From Bradyrhizobium sp. WBAH42 (lineage in GTDB: Bacteria; Pseudomonadota; Alphaproteobacteria; Rhizobiales; Xanthobacteraceae): a stretch of 64,000 nt of DNA. The position numbers were made by a program, and so were the translations under genes. Numbering within the stretch: position 1 is the stretch's first letter; the number at the start of each line of letters is the position of its first letter. Positions 55,892 through 64,000 of this stretch are shown here, piece after piece. Under the pieces are notes generated by a model, which saw only the letters and a program-made list of their open reading frames with translations, searched no databases and was not told the DNA's origin. Location: NCBI RefSeq assembly GCF_024585265.1, contig NZ_CP036533.1, positions 2,241,001 to 2,305,000 of the forward strand, written 5' to 3'.

Positions 55892-56647
55892 ATGGCAGCG
55901 CTGCATTTCCACAATGTCACGCTCGGCTACGACCGGCACCCCGCCGTGCATCATCTCAGCGGCGAGGTCGCGCCGGGTGCGCTGGTTGCGGTGATCGGTC
56001 CGAACGGCGCCGGCAAGTCGACGCTGCTGCGCGGCATCGTCGGCATCCTGAGGCCGCTCGACGGCAGCATCCATCTCGGCGGGCTCGACAGCAGGGACAT
56101 CGCCTATCTGCCGCAGAGTGCGGAGATCGACCGCAGCTTCCCGATTTCGGTGTTCGATTTCGTCGGCACCGGGCTGTGGCGTGGCACGGGCCTGTTCGGC
56201 GGCATCGGCAAGGCCGCGCGCGACAAGATACTCCGCGCAATCGGAGCCGTTGGCCTCAGCGGGTTCGAGAACCGCCCGATCGGCACGCTCTCCGGCGGCC
56301 AGATGCAGCGCGTGCTGTTCGCGCGGGTGCTGCTCCAGGATGCCAGCCTGATCGTGTTGGATGAGCCCTTCAACGCCATCGACAGCAAGACCACCACCGA
56401 CCTGCTTGCGCTGGTGAAGCGCTGGCACGGCGAGGGCCGCACCGTGCTCGCCGCGCTGCACGACATGGAGATGGTGCGCAACCATTTCGCCGAAACACTG
56501 GTGCTGGCGCGCGGCCCGGTCGCGTGGGGACCGACGGCGGAGGTGCTGACGCCGGAAAACCTGCTGGTCGCGATGCGGATGTGCGAGGCATTCGACGACA
56601 GCGCGGCGGCCTGCGCGGCCGATGATATCAGCTCGCGGGCGGCCTGA
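55892..56647 (+). CDS. znuC: Zinc ABC transporter ATP-binding protein
   Basis: About 252 residues. Walker A GPNGAGKSTLL, signature LSGGQMQRVLFARVLL, Walker B LIVLDEPFNAID and the His switch in AALHDMEM are all present. It drives uptake through the permease that follows. ATG 55892 is chosen because GAGGTGAGG stands before it and the sequence MAALHFHNVTLGY is the usual N-terminus. The next gene starts 7 bases after its stop. Confidence 0.9.
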   Translation: MAALHFHNVTLGYDRHPAVHHLSGEVAPGALVAVIGPNGAGKSTLLRGIVGILRPLDGSIHLGGLDSRDIAYLPQSAEIDRSFPISVFDFVGTGLWRGTGLFGGIGKAARDKILRAIGAVGLSGFENRPIGTLSGGQMQRVLFARVLLQDASLIVLDEPFNAIDSKTTTDLLALVKRWHGEGRTVLAALHDMEMVRNHFAETLVLARGPVAWGPTAEVLTPENLLVAMRMCEAFDDSAAACAADDISSRAA

Positions 56648-56653
56648 ACTCCG

Positions 56654-57523
56654 ATGCTCTATGACGCGCTGATCGGTCCGTTCACCGAATTCGAGTTCAT
56701 GCGGCGGGCGCTGGCCGCCGTGATCGCGCTGGCGCTGGCGGGCGCGCCGATCGGGGTGTTCCTGATGCTGCGCCGGATGAGCCTCGTCGGCGACGCCATG
56801 GCGCATGCGATCCTGCCCGGCGCGGCCGTCGGTTTCCTGCTCTCCGGCCTCAATCTGTTCGCGATGACGGCCGGCGGCCTGATCGCCGGCTTTGCCGTCG
56901 CGATCCTCGCCGGTGTGGTCGCACGCTCGACCGGGCTGAAGGAGGACGCCTCGCTCGCGACCTTCTATCTCGCTTCGCTGGCGCTCGGCGTCACCATCGT
57001 CTCGATCAAGGGCACCAATATCGACTTGCTGCACGTGCTGTTCGGCAACATCCTCGCGATGGACGACCAGACCCTGCTGGTGGTCGCCTTCAACGCCACG
57101 GTGACGCTGCTGGTGCTCGCGGTGATCTACCGCCCGCTGGTGATCGAGAGCGTCGATCCCCTGTTCCTGCGCACCGTGAGCCGGGCCGGCGGCCCGGCCC
57201 ATCTCGCCTTCCTCGCGCTGGTCGTCATCAACCTCGTCAACGGCTTTCAGGCGCTGGGCACGCTGCTGGCGGTGGGGCTGATGATCCTTCCCGCGGGCAT
57301 CGCAAGGTTCTGGTCGCGCGATCTCACCGCGATGATCTGCATCGCCGTGGTGGCCGCTGCCGTCTCCGGCTATGCCGGCCTCGTGCTTTCGTTCCAGACC
57401 CGCGTGCCTTCAGGCCCCGCGATCATTCTGGTGGCGACGGTGCTCTACATCGTCTCCGTCCTGTTCGGCCGCGTCGGCGGCATCGTCCGGCATCTATTTC
57501 CCGGCCGGCATCTGGAAGCATGA
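56654..57523 (+). CDS. znuB: Zinc ABC transporter permease
   Basis: About 289 residues, seven to nine membrane helices in the ABC-3 (ZnuB/MntB) family. The segment RRMSLVGDAMAHAILPGAAV is the family's coupling motif, and GTLLAVGLMILPAGIARFW follows later. It forms the pore in the inner membrane. The end overlaps the binding-protein gene by 4 bases (ATGA). Confidence 0.92.
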   Translation: MLYDALIGPFTEFEFMRRALAAVIALALAGAPIGVFLMLRRMSLVGDAMAHAILPGAAVGFLLSGLNLFAMTAGGLIAGFAVAILAGVVARSTGLKEDASLATFYLASLALGVTIVSIKGTNIDLLHVLFGNILAMDDQTLLVVAFNATVTLLVLAVIYRPLVIESVDPLFLRTVSRAGGPAHLAFLALVVINLVNGFQALGTLLAVGLMILPAGIARFWSRDLTAMICIAVVAAAVSGYAGLVLSFQTRVPSGPAIILVATVLYIVSVLFGRVGGIVRHLFPGRHLEA

Positions 57524-58389
57524 CGATGCGGCTCATCCTGCTTTGTGCACTGTTGCTGATCGCCTCGCCGCTTGAGGCCGCGGAGCGGCTCAACGTCGTT
57601 GCGAGCTTCTCGATCCTCGGCGATTTCGTTCGCAATGTCGGTGGTGACCGCATCAACCTGACGACGCTGGTCGGGCCCGACAGCGACGTCCACGTCTATG
57701 CGCCGGCTCCTAGCGATGCGAAGCGGGTCGCGGCGGCGAAGCTCGTCATCGTCAACGGGCTCGGCCTGGAGGGCTGGCTGCCGCGCCTCGTGCAATCCGC
57801 AGGCAGCAAGGCGCAGGTGGTCACCGCGAGCGCGGGCATTGCGCCGCTGAAACTCGGCTCGGCCGCGGATCCTCATGCCTGGCAGTCGGTCCCCAATGCC
57901 AAGGTCTACGTGACCGACATCGCCAATGCATTGGCCGCCGCCGTCCCGGATGACGCGGAGATCTTCCGCGCCCGGGCTAAGGCCTATCTGGAAAATCTCG
58001 AAACGCTCGATCGCGAGGTCCGCGACGCCGTTGCCAAAATCCCGGCCGATCGTCGCAAGGTGATCTCCACCCACGACGCCTTCGGCTATTTCGCTGCCGA
58101 ATACGGTATCCAGTTCATCGCCCCCCTGGGCGTCTCCACGGAAACCGAGCCCAGCGCGCGGGACATTGCGGCCATCATCGGCCAGATCAAGGCCCAGAAA
58201 ATCCCGGCTGTGTTCCTGGAAAATATCACCGACGATCGCCTGATCCGGCGGATCGCGGCCGAGACCGGTGCCAAGGTCGGCGGGACCCTGATTTCGGACG
58301 GTTTGACCGGCGAAAAGGGGCCCGCACCCACTTACATTGACATGGTCAGGCACAATATAAAGGCCCTGACCAGCGCGCTTGACCATTAG
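57520..58389 (+). CDS. znuA: Zinc ABC transporter substrate-binding protein
   Basis: About 289 residues with a signal peptide (RLILLCALLLIASPLEA). Metal ligands of the cluster A-I fold are visible: His in SDVHVYAP, His in ADPHAWQ, His in ISTHDAFGYF, and a late Asp in LISDGLTG. The His-rich loop of many ZnuA proteins is missing, but the operon supplies a separate His-rich peptide. The Zur box favours zinc over manganese as the cargo. Confidence 0.9.
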   Translation: MTMRLILLCALLLIASPLEAAERLNVVASFSILGDFVRNVGGDRINLTTLVGPDSDVHVYAPAPSDAKRVAAAKLVIVNGLGLEGWLPRLVQSAGSKAQVVTASAGIAPLKLGSAADPHAWQSVPNAKVYVTDIANALAAAVPDDAEIFRARAKAYLENLETLDREVRDAVAKIPADRRKVISTHDAFGYFAAEYGIQFIAPLGVSTETEPSARDIAAIIGQIKAQKIPAVFLENITDDRLIRRIAAETGAKVGGTLISDGLTGEKGPAPTYIDMVRHNIKALTSALDH

Positions 58390-58445
58390 GGCAGGGGCCA
58401 CCCCGCCTCGCGTCGCGCGAAAAAGCCTTGACGTCCGGAGTTGTT

Positions 58446-59495
58446 ATGTCTGAAGCGACCTCCCAGAAGATTCCCGTGACCGTGCTGACCGGCTATCTCG
58501 GAGCCGGCAAGACCACGCTGCTGAACCGCATCCTGTCCGAAAACCACGGCAAGAAATACGCCGTCATCGTCAACGAGTTCGGTGAGATCGGCATCGACAA
58601 CGATCTCATCATCGGCGCCGACGAGGAAGTGTTCGAGATGAACAACGGCTGCATCTGCTGCACCGTGCGCGGCGACCTCGTCCGCATCATGGACGGCCTG
58701 ATGAAGCGCAAGGGCAAGTTCGACGCCATCATCGTCGAGACCACCGGTCTTGCCGATCCGGCGCCGGTCGCGCAGACCTTCTTCGTCGACGAGGACGTGC
58801 AGAAGAACGCGCGGCTCGATGCGGTCGTGACGGTCGCCGACGCCAAATGGCTGTCCGACCGGCTCAAGGACGCGCCCGAGGCGAAGAACCAGATCGCTTT
58901 TGCCGACGTCATCGTGCTGAACAAGACCGATCTCGTCAACAAGGGCGAGCTCGCCGAGGTCGAGGCGCGCATCCGCGGCATCAACCCCTATGCGAAGCTG
59001 CACCGCACCGAGCGCTGCTCGGTGGCGCTGGCCGACGTGCTCGATCGCGGTGCGTTCGATCTCGACCGCATCCTCGACATCGAGCCGGATTTCCTCGAGG
59101 CCGACGATCATGATCACGACCATGATCATCACCACCATCACGACCACGACCATCATCACCATCATCACGGTCACGGCCTGAAGCACTATCACGACGAGGA
59201 CATGCAGTCGCTCTCGCTGAAGACCGACAAGCCGCTCGATCCCAACGTGTTCATGCCCTGGCTGCAGAACCTGGTGCAGGTCGAGGGCGGCAAGATCCTG
59301 CGCTCCAAGGGCATCCTCGCCTTCCACGACGACGACGACCGCTACGTCTTCCAGGGCGTCCACATGATGCTGGAGGGCAACCACCAGCGGAAGTGGAAGG
59401 ATGGCGAGCCGCGCGAGAGCCGCCTCGTCTTCATCGGCCGCGAATTGCCCGAAGAGGCAATCCGCAAGGGCTTTGAGAGCTGCATCGTCTCGTGA
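58446..59495 (+). CDS. CobW-family GTPase, zinc chaperone type (COG0523)
   Basis: About 349 residues. Walker A GYLGAGKTTLLNR, the CxCC metal site in NNGCICCTVRG, and NKTD are present, followed by a string of about 20 His with Asp near residues 220-245. The Zur-controlled operon makes it a ZagA/ZigA-like protein that hands zinc to client proteins when zinc is scarce, rather than a cobalamin enzyme. The start at 58446 (SEATSQKIPVTVLTGYLGA) is preferred; an earlier in-frame start at 58428 adds 6 residues only. Confidence 0.92.
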   Translation: MSEATSQKIPVTVLTGYLGAGKTTLLNRILSENHGKKYAVIVNEFGEIGIDNDLIIGADEEVFEMNNGCICCTVRGDLVRIMDGLMKRKGKFDAIIVETTGLADPAPVAQTFFVDEDVQKNARLDAVVTVADAKWLSDRLKDAPEAKNQIAFADVIVLNKTDLVNKGELAEVEARIRGINPYAKLHRTERCSVALADVLDRGAFDLDRILDIEPDFLEADDHDHDHDHHHHHDHDHHHHHHGHGLKHYHDEDMQSLSLKTDKPLDPNVFMPWLQNLVQVEGGKILRSKGILAFHDDDDRYVFQGVHMMLEGNHQRKWKDGEPRESRLVFIGRELPEEAIRKGFESCIVS

Positions 59496-60514
59496 TGAAA
59501 GAGTTTACGCCGGCTCCCGATTCCGCTTCGATCGTTTCCGTCACCGACCGCGTCAAGCCTGTTGCGCTCGGCATGGCCGTGACCTCGGTGCATTTCCTGA
59601 GGGATCGCGCCGTCTTTGTCGGCGGCGAGGAGAACGTCGCATTCGTCGATGCCAATTGCGAGATCACCACGGTCGCCGTGCATGGCGGCGGCATTCTCTC
59701 GACCGCCTCCGACGGCAAGCGCATCGTGATGGGCGGCGACGACGGCAAGGTGGTCTCGCTCGACGCCAAGGGCGAGGTGACGCTGCTCGCCACCGATCCC
59801 AAGCGGCGCTGGATCGACGCGGTGGCGCTGCAGGCCGACGGCGCCTTCGCCTGGTCCGCCGGCAAGACCGCGACCGTCAAGAGCGGCAAGGCCGAGGAGA
59901 AGTCGCTCGACGTGCCCTCGACCGTCGGCGGCCTTGCCTTCGCGCCGAAGGGTCTGCGGGTCGCAATCGCGCATTACAACGGCGTGACGCTGTGGTTTCC
60001 GAACATGGCGGGATCGGCCGAATTCCTGCCCTGGGCCGGCTCGCACCACGCGGTCACCTTCAGCCCCGACAACAAGTTTCTCGTGACAGCGATGCACGAG
60101 CCGGCGCTGCACGGCTGGCGGCTTGCCGACAACAGGCACATGCGCATGACCGGCTATCCCGGCCGCGTCCGCTCGATGTCCTGGAGCGCCGGCGGCAAGG
60201 GGCTCGCGACCTCGGGCGCCGACACCGTGATCATCTGGCCGTTCGGCAGCAAGGAGGGTCCGATGGGGAAGGAGCCTGCCATGCTCGCGCCGCTGCAGGC
60301 GCGCGTCTCCGTGGTCGCCTGTCATCCCAAGAACGACATCCTCGCCGCCGGCTATAGCGACGGCACCGTGCTGATGGTCCGCATGGAGGACGGCGCGGAG
60401 ATCCTGGTCCGTCGCAACGGCACGCCTCCCGTGGCCGCGCTCGCCTGGAACGCCAAAGGCACGCTGCTGGCGTTTGCCGACGAAAATGGGGACGGCGGTC
60501 TGCTCGAGCTTTAA
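59495..60514 (+). CDS. WD40-repeat protein of the zinc operon
   Basis: About 339 residues forming a likely seven-blade propeller of short repeats (for example GGDDGKVVSLDAKGEV and ATSGADTVIIWPFG). No enzyme motif. WD40 proteins of this type stand next to the CobW gene in many alphaproteobacteria and are thought to be scaffolds for it. The ATG overlaps the upstream stop by 1 base, so it is co-translated; a GTG one codon earlier is possible. Confidence 0.85.
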   Translation: MKEFTPAPDSASIVSVTDRVKPVALGMAVTSVHFLRDRAVFVGGEENVAFVDANCEITTVAVHGGGILSTASDGKRIVMGGDDGKVVSLDAKGEVTLLATDPKRRWIDAVALQADGAFAWSAGKTATVKSGKAEEKSLDVPSTVGGLAFAPKGLRVAIAHYNGVTLWFPNMAGSAEFLPWAGSHHAVTFSPDNKFLVTAMHEPALHGWRLADNRHMRMTGYPGRVRSMSWSAGGKGLATSGADTVIIWPFGSKEGPMGKEPAMLAPLQARVSVVACHPKNDILAAGYSDGTVLMVRMEDGAEILVRRNGTPPVAALAWNAKGTLLAFADENGDGGLLEL

Positions 60515-60530
60515 ACTGTCATCCTTCAGG

Positions 60531-60636
60531 CCGTAGGGTGGGCAAAGGCGCTCTTGCGCCGTGCCCACATCTCTCTCCGCAAAGCAAAAGTGGTGGGCAC
60601 GTCGCGCGAAGAGCGCGCCTTTGCCCACGCTACGGC
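60531..60636. repeat. Long inverted repeat (type 2)
   Basis: CCGTAGGGTGGGCAAAGGCG (60531-60550) pairs with CGCCTTTGCCCACGCTACGG (60617-60636) with one mismatch. A second inner stem pairs CGTGCCCAC near 60559 with GTGGGCACG near 60594. It lies between the WD40 gene and the MgtC-like gene. Confidence 0.75.
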
Positions 60637-60646
60637 AGCTCAATTC

Positions 60647-61363
60647 ATGCGCTTTCTGACGACCTTCCAGCTTGCCGATTTCGCCGACACGCTGATCAGC
60701 CTGACCACGGCCTTCGTGCTGGGCACCTTGATCGGCGCCGAGCGGCAGTACCGCCAACGCACCGCGGGGCTGCGCACCAACGTGCTGGTTGCGGTGGGAG
60801 CGGCCGCCTTCGTCGATCTCGCCATGCACCTGACCGGCGCCGACGGCGCGGTGCGAGTGATCTCCTACGTCGTCTCCGGCATCGGCTTCCTCGGCGCCGG
60901 TGTCATCATGAAGCAGGGCATGGACGTGCGCGGCCTCAATACGGCAGCGACGCTATGGGCCTCGGCCGCGGTCGGCTCCTGCGCCGGCGCCGACATGGTC
61001 GCGCAGGCGGCCGCGCTGACCGTGTTCGTCATCGCCGGCAACACCATGCTGCGCCCGCTGGTCAACGCCATCAACCGCATCCCGCTGAATGAGAAGGCGC
61101 TGGAGGCGACCTACTATTTCAAGCTCGCGGTGGCGGCCGACGCATTGCCCGACATGCGCGACCGCCTCGTCGACAAGCTCGAGGCGGCGAAATATGCGGT
61201 GGCCGATATCGAAGTCGCCGAGATCAGCGAGGACATTCTGGAGATCGCCGCCAGGCTGGTTGCGAGCGCGGTCGACCCGAACGAGCTGAACGCGGTCGCG
61301 ACCGATCTGCAGCATCTCCCAGGCGTGCGGCATGCGACCTGGCAAGTCAGCACAACGGAGTAG
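60647..61363 (+). CDS. MgtC/SapB family membrane protein
   Basis: About 238 residues. The N-terminal half is the MgtC domain: four membrane segments with GTLIGAERQYRQRTAGLRTN and GIGFLGAGVIMKQG, both family signatures. The C-terminal half is an ACT-like cytoplasmic domain. MgtC proteins help survival at low magnesium or inside hosts. ATG 60647 starts after the repeat; the open frame further back runs through the repeat and is not coding. Confidence 0.88.
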   Translation: MRFLTTFQLADFADTLISLTTAFVLGTLIGAERQYRQRTAGLRTNVLVAVGAAAFVDLAMHLTGADGAVRVISYVVSGIGFLGAGVIMKQGMDVRGLNTAATLWASAAVGSCAGADMVAQAAALTVFVIAGNTMLRPLVNAINRIPLNEKALEATYYFKLAVAADALPDMRDRLVDKLEAAKYAVADIEVAEISEDILEIAARLVASAVDPNELNAVATDLQHLPGVRHATWQVSTTE

Positions 61364-61457
61364 CGCGGCGTTTTGGCGCGTGGGTTCCCCGCGTCTTCGG
61401 TTCCGGAACCGGCGCGCCCCAAACTCGTTGATCCCCAGGACAAAGGCGGTGATCGAC

Positions 61458-61796
61458 ATGCCCGGCCGAGATGACAAGCACAGACTGAAGCTCAACCTGA
61501 CAATCGCCGGTGCGCTGTTCGCAGCAGGCGTTGTGGTGTCGGTGATGTCGCTGGCGCAAATCCGCGCCGAAAGCCGGATGCAGCTGGCACAGGCGACGCC
61601 CCCGCTCCAGGGCACCCCGTCCGACGAACAGAGCAAAGTGCCCGCGGAGGCGAAGCCCGGCGGCGACCGGCCGACCACGCCGGCCCCTGAGCCGGCACGG
61701 CCCGAGCCGCAGACGCAGGGCGCGGCAGGCGCGGCCAAACCAGCACTGCCGCCGGCCCCGGCCGAGAAGATCGCGCCGCCGATTGAGAAGAAGTAG
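61458..61796 (+). CDS. Membrane-anchored Pro/Ala-rich protein
   Basis: About 112 residues. A single N-terminal membrane segment (LTIAGALFAAGVVVSVMSLA) is followed by a Pro, Ala and Glu-rich tail without a fold. It is anchored in the inner membrane with the tail outside. Function unknown. ATG 61458 gives a typical N-terminus. Confidence 0.65.
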   Translation: MPGRDDKHRLKLNLTIAGALFAAGVVVSVMSLAQIRAESRMQLAQATPPLQGTPSDEQSKVPAEAKPGGDRPTTPAPEPARPEPQTQGAAGAAKPALPPAPAEKIAPPIEKK

Positions 61797-61826
61797 GCGG
61801 GGAACGAGCTCTCTATACCGAGACGG

Positions 61827-61930
61827 TGTCATCGCCCGGCTTGACCGGGCGATCCAGTATTCCAGAGACAGCTATGGAATGCGGAGAAGCCGCGGCGTAC
61901 TGGATGCCCCGGTCAAGCCGGGGCATGACA
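61827..61930. repeat. Long REP-like inverted repeat (type 3)
   Basis: A 33-base left arm (61827-61859) pairs with a right arm (61898-61930). The few differences between the arms lie in smaller palindromes inside each arm (GCCCGGCTTGACCGGGC on the left, CCCCGGTCAAGCCGGGG on the right), where they are compensatory. It is a rhizobial-type repeat. Confidence 0.8.
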
Positions 61931-61947
61931 GTCGAGCGCTTGCCCCC

Positions 61948-63390
61948 TTACCGCACCAGAATATTCCGGAACTGCCAGGGGTCGCTGCTGTCGATATCTT
62001 CCGGGAACAGTCCGGGACGATCCGTCAGCGGAGTCCAGTCGGTATAAAAACCCTTCACCGGGCCGAGATAGGGCAGCTGAATTTCGAGCAGGCGCTCGAA
62101 ATCCATCTCGTCGGCTTCGACGATGCCTTCATTGGGGTTCTCCAGCGCCCAGGCCATGCCGCCGAGCACGGCGGAGGTCACCTGCAGGCCGGTGGCGTTC
62201 TGGTAGGGCGCGAGCTCGCGCGTCTCTTCGATGGAGAGCTGCGAGCCGAACCAATAGGCATTCTTGTCATGGCCGAACAGCAGCACGCCGAGCTCGTCGA
62301 TGCCGTCGACGATCTCGTTCTCGTCGAGGATGTGGTGCTTCTCCTGCATCTTCCCGGCCCGGCCGAACATTTCATGCAGCGACAGCACGGCATCGTCAGC
62401 CGGATGATAGGCATAGTGGCAGGTCGGCCGGTAGATCGCCTTGCCCGACGCATCGCGCACGGTGAAATAATCGGCGATCGAGATCGACTCGTTGTGGGTG
62501 ACCAGGAAGCCATACTGGGCGCCGCGGGTCGGGCACCAGGTGCGCACGCGCGTGTTGGCGCCGGGCTGCATCAGGTAGATGGCGGCGCCGCAGCCGGCTT
62601 CATGGGTGTGCGCATTCTCGGGCATCCATTTCTCATGGGTGCCCCAGCCGAGCTCGGATGGCTGCATGCCTTCCGACAGGAAGCCTTCCACCGACCAGGT
62701 GTTGACGAAGACGTCAGGCTCCTTCGGCTTCTTCGAGCGCTGGGTGTCGCGCTCGGCGATGTGGATGCCCTTGATGCCGGCCTGCCGCATCAAATCCGCC
62801 CATTCGCCCTTGGTCTTCGGCCTGGGGGCATTGAGCTTCAGATCGGCGGCGACATTGAGCAGCGCCTGCTTGACGAAGAAGGAGACCATGCCCGGATTGG
62901 CGCCGCAGCAGGAGACGGCCGTGGTCGAGCCGGCTGGACGGGCCTTCTTGGCGGCCAGCGTCGTTTCGCGCAGCGCGTAGTTGGAGCGCGCTTCCGGGCC
63001 CTTCGAGGGATCGAAATAGAACCCGAGCCAGGGCTCGTTGACGGTGTCGATGTAGAGCGCGCCGAGCTCGTTGCAGAGCTCCATGATGTCGGTCGAGCCG
63101 GTATCGACCGAGAGATTGACGCAAAAGCCCTGGCCGCCGCCCTCGGTGAGCAGCGGGGTCAACACCTCGCGGTAATTGTCCCTGGTCAGGCCCTTCTGGA
63201 TGAAGCGGACATTGTGCTTCTCGCAAAGTGCCTTGCGGCCCTCGTCCTTGGGATCGAGCACGGTGATGCGCGACTTGTCGTAGTCGAGATGCCGCTCGAT
63301 CAACGGCAGCGTGCCTTTGCCGATGGAGCCGAATCCGACCATGACGATGGGGCCGGTGATCTTCGCGTAGATCTGCGAGGGAGGGCTCAT
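61948..63390 (-). CDS. hss: Homospermidine synthase
   Basis: About 480 residues, full length. The N-terminal NAD-binding loop GPIVMVGFGSIGKGTLPLI and the saccharopine-dehydrogenase-like core are typical, and CCGANPGMVSFFVKQALL and PTCHYAYHPADDAVLSLHE are family signatures. It makes homospermidine from two putrescine molecules with NAD. This polyamine is common in rhizobia and phototrophic alphaproteobacteria. It stands about 80 bases from the RidA gene on the same strand, so they may be co-transcribed. Confidence 0.96.
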   Translation of the reverse strand: MSPPSQIYAKITGPIVMVGFGSIGKGTLPLIERHLDYDKSRITVLDPKDEGRKALCEKHNVRFIQKGLTRDNYREVLTPLLTEGGGQGFCVNLSVDTGSTDIMELCNELGALYIDTVNEPWLGFYFDPSKGPEARSNYALRETTLAAKKARPAGSTTAVSCCGANPGMVSFFVKQALLNVAADLKLNAPRPKTKGEWADLMRQAGIKGIHIAERDTQRSKKPKEPDVFVNTWSVEGFLSEGMQPSELGWGTHEKWMPENAHTHEAGCGAAIYLMQPGANTRVRTWCPTRGAQYGFLVTHNESISIADYFTVRDASGKAIYRPTCHYAYHPADDAVLSLHEMFGRAGKMQEKHHILDENEIVDGIDELGVLLFGHDKNAYWFGSQLSIEETRELAPYQNATGLQVTSAVLGGMAWALENPNEGIVEADEMDFERLLEIQLPYLGPVKGFYTDWTPLTDRPGLFPEDIDSSDPWQFRNILVR

Positions 63391-63468
63391 GGGATGGGTT
63401 CTCCGGAAAGTGCTGGCAGTGAGGGATGGATCAGGCGCTGCGGCGCTTGTCAGATGCTGCGGCGCTTT

Positions 63469-63864
63469 TTAGGTGCCGCGGCGCTTGGCGGTGACTTCGA
63501 TCTCGACCTTCATCTCGGGCCTGGCGAGGGCGCTGACGACCAGCAACGTCGCCGCCGGCCTGATGTCGGCGAGGACCTCGCCGCAGACGGCGAAGTGGGC
63601 GTCGATGTAGCTGGCGTCGGTCACGTAGTAGGTCGCACGGACGATATCGGCCATCTCGAAGCCGCCCTCCGTCAGTGCGGCGGCGATGGTCTTGAAGCAG
63701 TTGCGTGACTGGCTCGTGACATCTGATGGCATCGTCATCGTGGTGTAGTCATAGCCGGTGGTTCCCGCGACGAAGGCGAACTCGCCGTCGATCACGGCAC
63801 GGCTGTAGCCGACGGTCTTCTCGAGCGGGGAGCCGGTGGAGATCAGGCGACGGGACATGGTCAT
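63469..63864 (-). CDS. RidA family protein
   Basis: About 131 residues in the YjgF/YER057c/UK114 fold. RYKNC-type positions appear as SQSRNCFKTIAAAL, and the end RPAATLLVVSALARPEMKVE holds the conserved Arg and Glu of enamine/imine deaminases. It may detoxify reactive imines formed near amine metabolism, which suits its place before homospermidine synthase. ATG at 63864 and 63858 are both usable. Confidence 0.9.
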   Translation of the reverse strand: MTMSRRLISTGSPLEKTVGYSRAVIDGEFAFVAGTTGYDYTTMTMPSDVTSQSRNCFKTIAAALTEGGFEMADIVRATYYVTDASYIDAHFAVCGEVLADIRPAATLLVVSALARPEMKVEIEVTAKRRGT

Positions 63865-64000
63865 GGGCCTCGACTGAAGGGGTGTTTCGCGGGGTTTAAA
63901 GGGCGTTTCGGGGGCCTGCGCAACCCCAAAGGAAGGGCCTCGCGCAGGCGCGGCAGGGCGTTGCCGCTCGATGCGGCCTAGGTCGTCGCTACAGGAGCGA

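Noticed and set aside
55736..60829. Long minus-strand frames opposite the zinc operon
   Set aside because: Arg/Gly/Asp/His-rich products with no motif, and they cover genes that are certain on the plus strand.
61783..63708. A 641-codon plus-strand frame opposite homospermidine synthase
   Set aside because: The opposite strand carries full-length homospermidine synthase and a RidA gene; the frame also runs through the type 3 repeat.

Overview
This looks like a stretch of alphaproteobacterial chromosome, most likely Bradyrhizobium or a close relative. The reasons are the GC-rich core genes, homospermidine synthase, an alphaproteobacterial Zur-type zinc operon, three kinds of long inverted repeats, and DUF3551, DUF2147 and DUF3095 proteins. 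No rRNA, tRNA or CRISPR array was recognised. The window splits in two near 41.4 kb.

Positions 1 to about 41.4 kb are a genomic island, visibly more AT-rich and patchy than the rest. Its right end carries a P4-type integrase (40122-41330), an excisionase-like HTH gene, tiny overlapping genes and a primase/helicase (37213-39384). The left 21 kb is rich in conflict-type genes. It starts with a HEPN/MltR-like protein. Next comes a Septu-like pair: an HNH nuclease, and an SMC/AAA ATPase that carries a degenerate HNH domain. A GHKL (MORC/Hsp90-type) ATPase is divergent from that pair. A large membrane-anchored protein of unknown function follows. A five-gene same-strand cassette then runs patatin phospholipase, trypsin-PLD fusion, trypsin with helical tail, membrane-anchored nSTAND NTPase, and cytoplasmic subtilisin (8523-18145). 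That cassette is the best candidate here for an undescribed immune system. By analogy with bacterial gasdermin/protease/NLR-like operons, a STAND sensor could switch on proteases that release lipid-attacking effectors.

Positions 18.5-36.9 kb hold an operon of two unknown genes plus a frameshifted third. They also hold a cyclase-ATPase-TPR regulator, a secreted trypsin zymogen, two paralogous adenylate-cyclase/TPR proteins, several decayed genes, a cupin and an IS3-family element. Four copies of a roughly 165-bp MITE lie here, inserted into the loops of short palindromes. A 205-bp iteron-like array (34876-35080) is bracketed by a perfect inverted repeat.

From 41.7 kb the sequence is compact core genome. 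It carries htpG with a heat-shock-type promoter and a lipid-like cluster (FATP-type acyl-CoA synthetase, acyl carrier protein, AMP ligase, SDR reductase). A MATE exporter, a GNAT and an iron/manganese superoxide dismutase follow, then a split permease. The zinc uptake operon comes next: Zur box, His-rich protein, ABC ATPase, permease, binding protein, CobW-family GTPase and WD40 protein. MgtC-like protein, homospermidine synthase and RidA close the window. A candidate small RNA with three hairpins and a terminator lies at the island/core junction.
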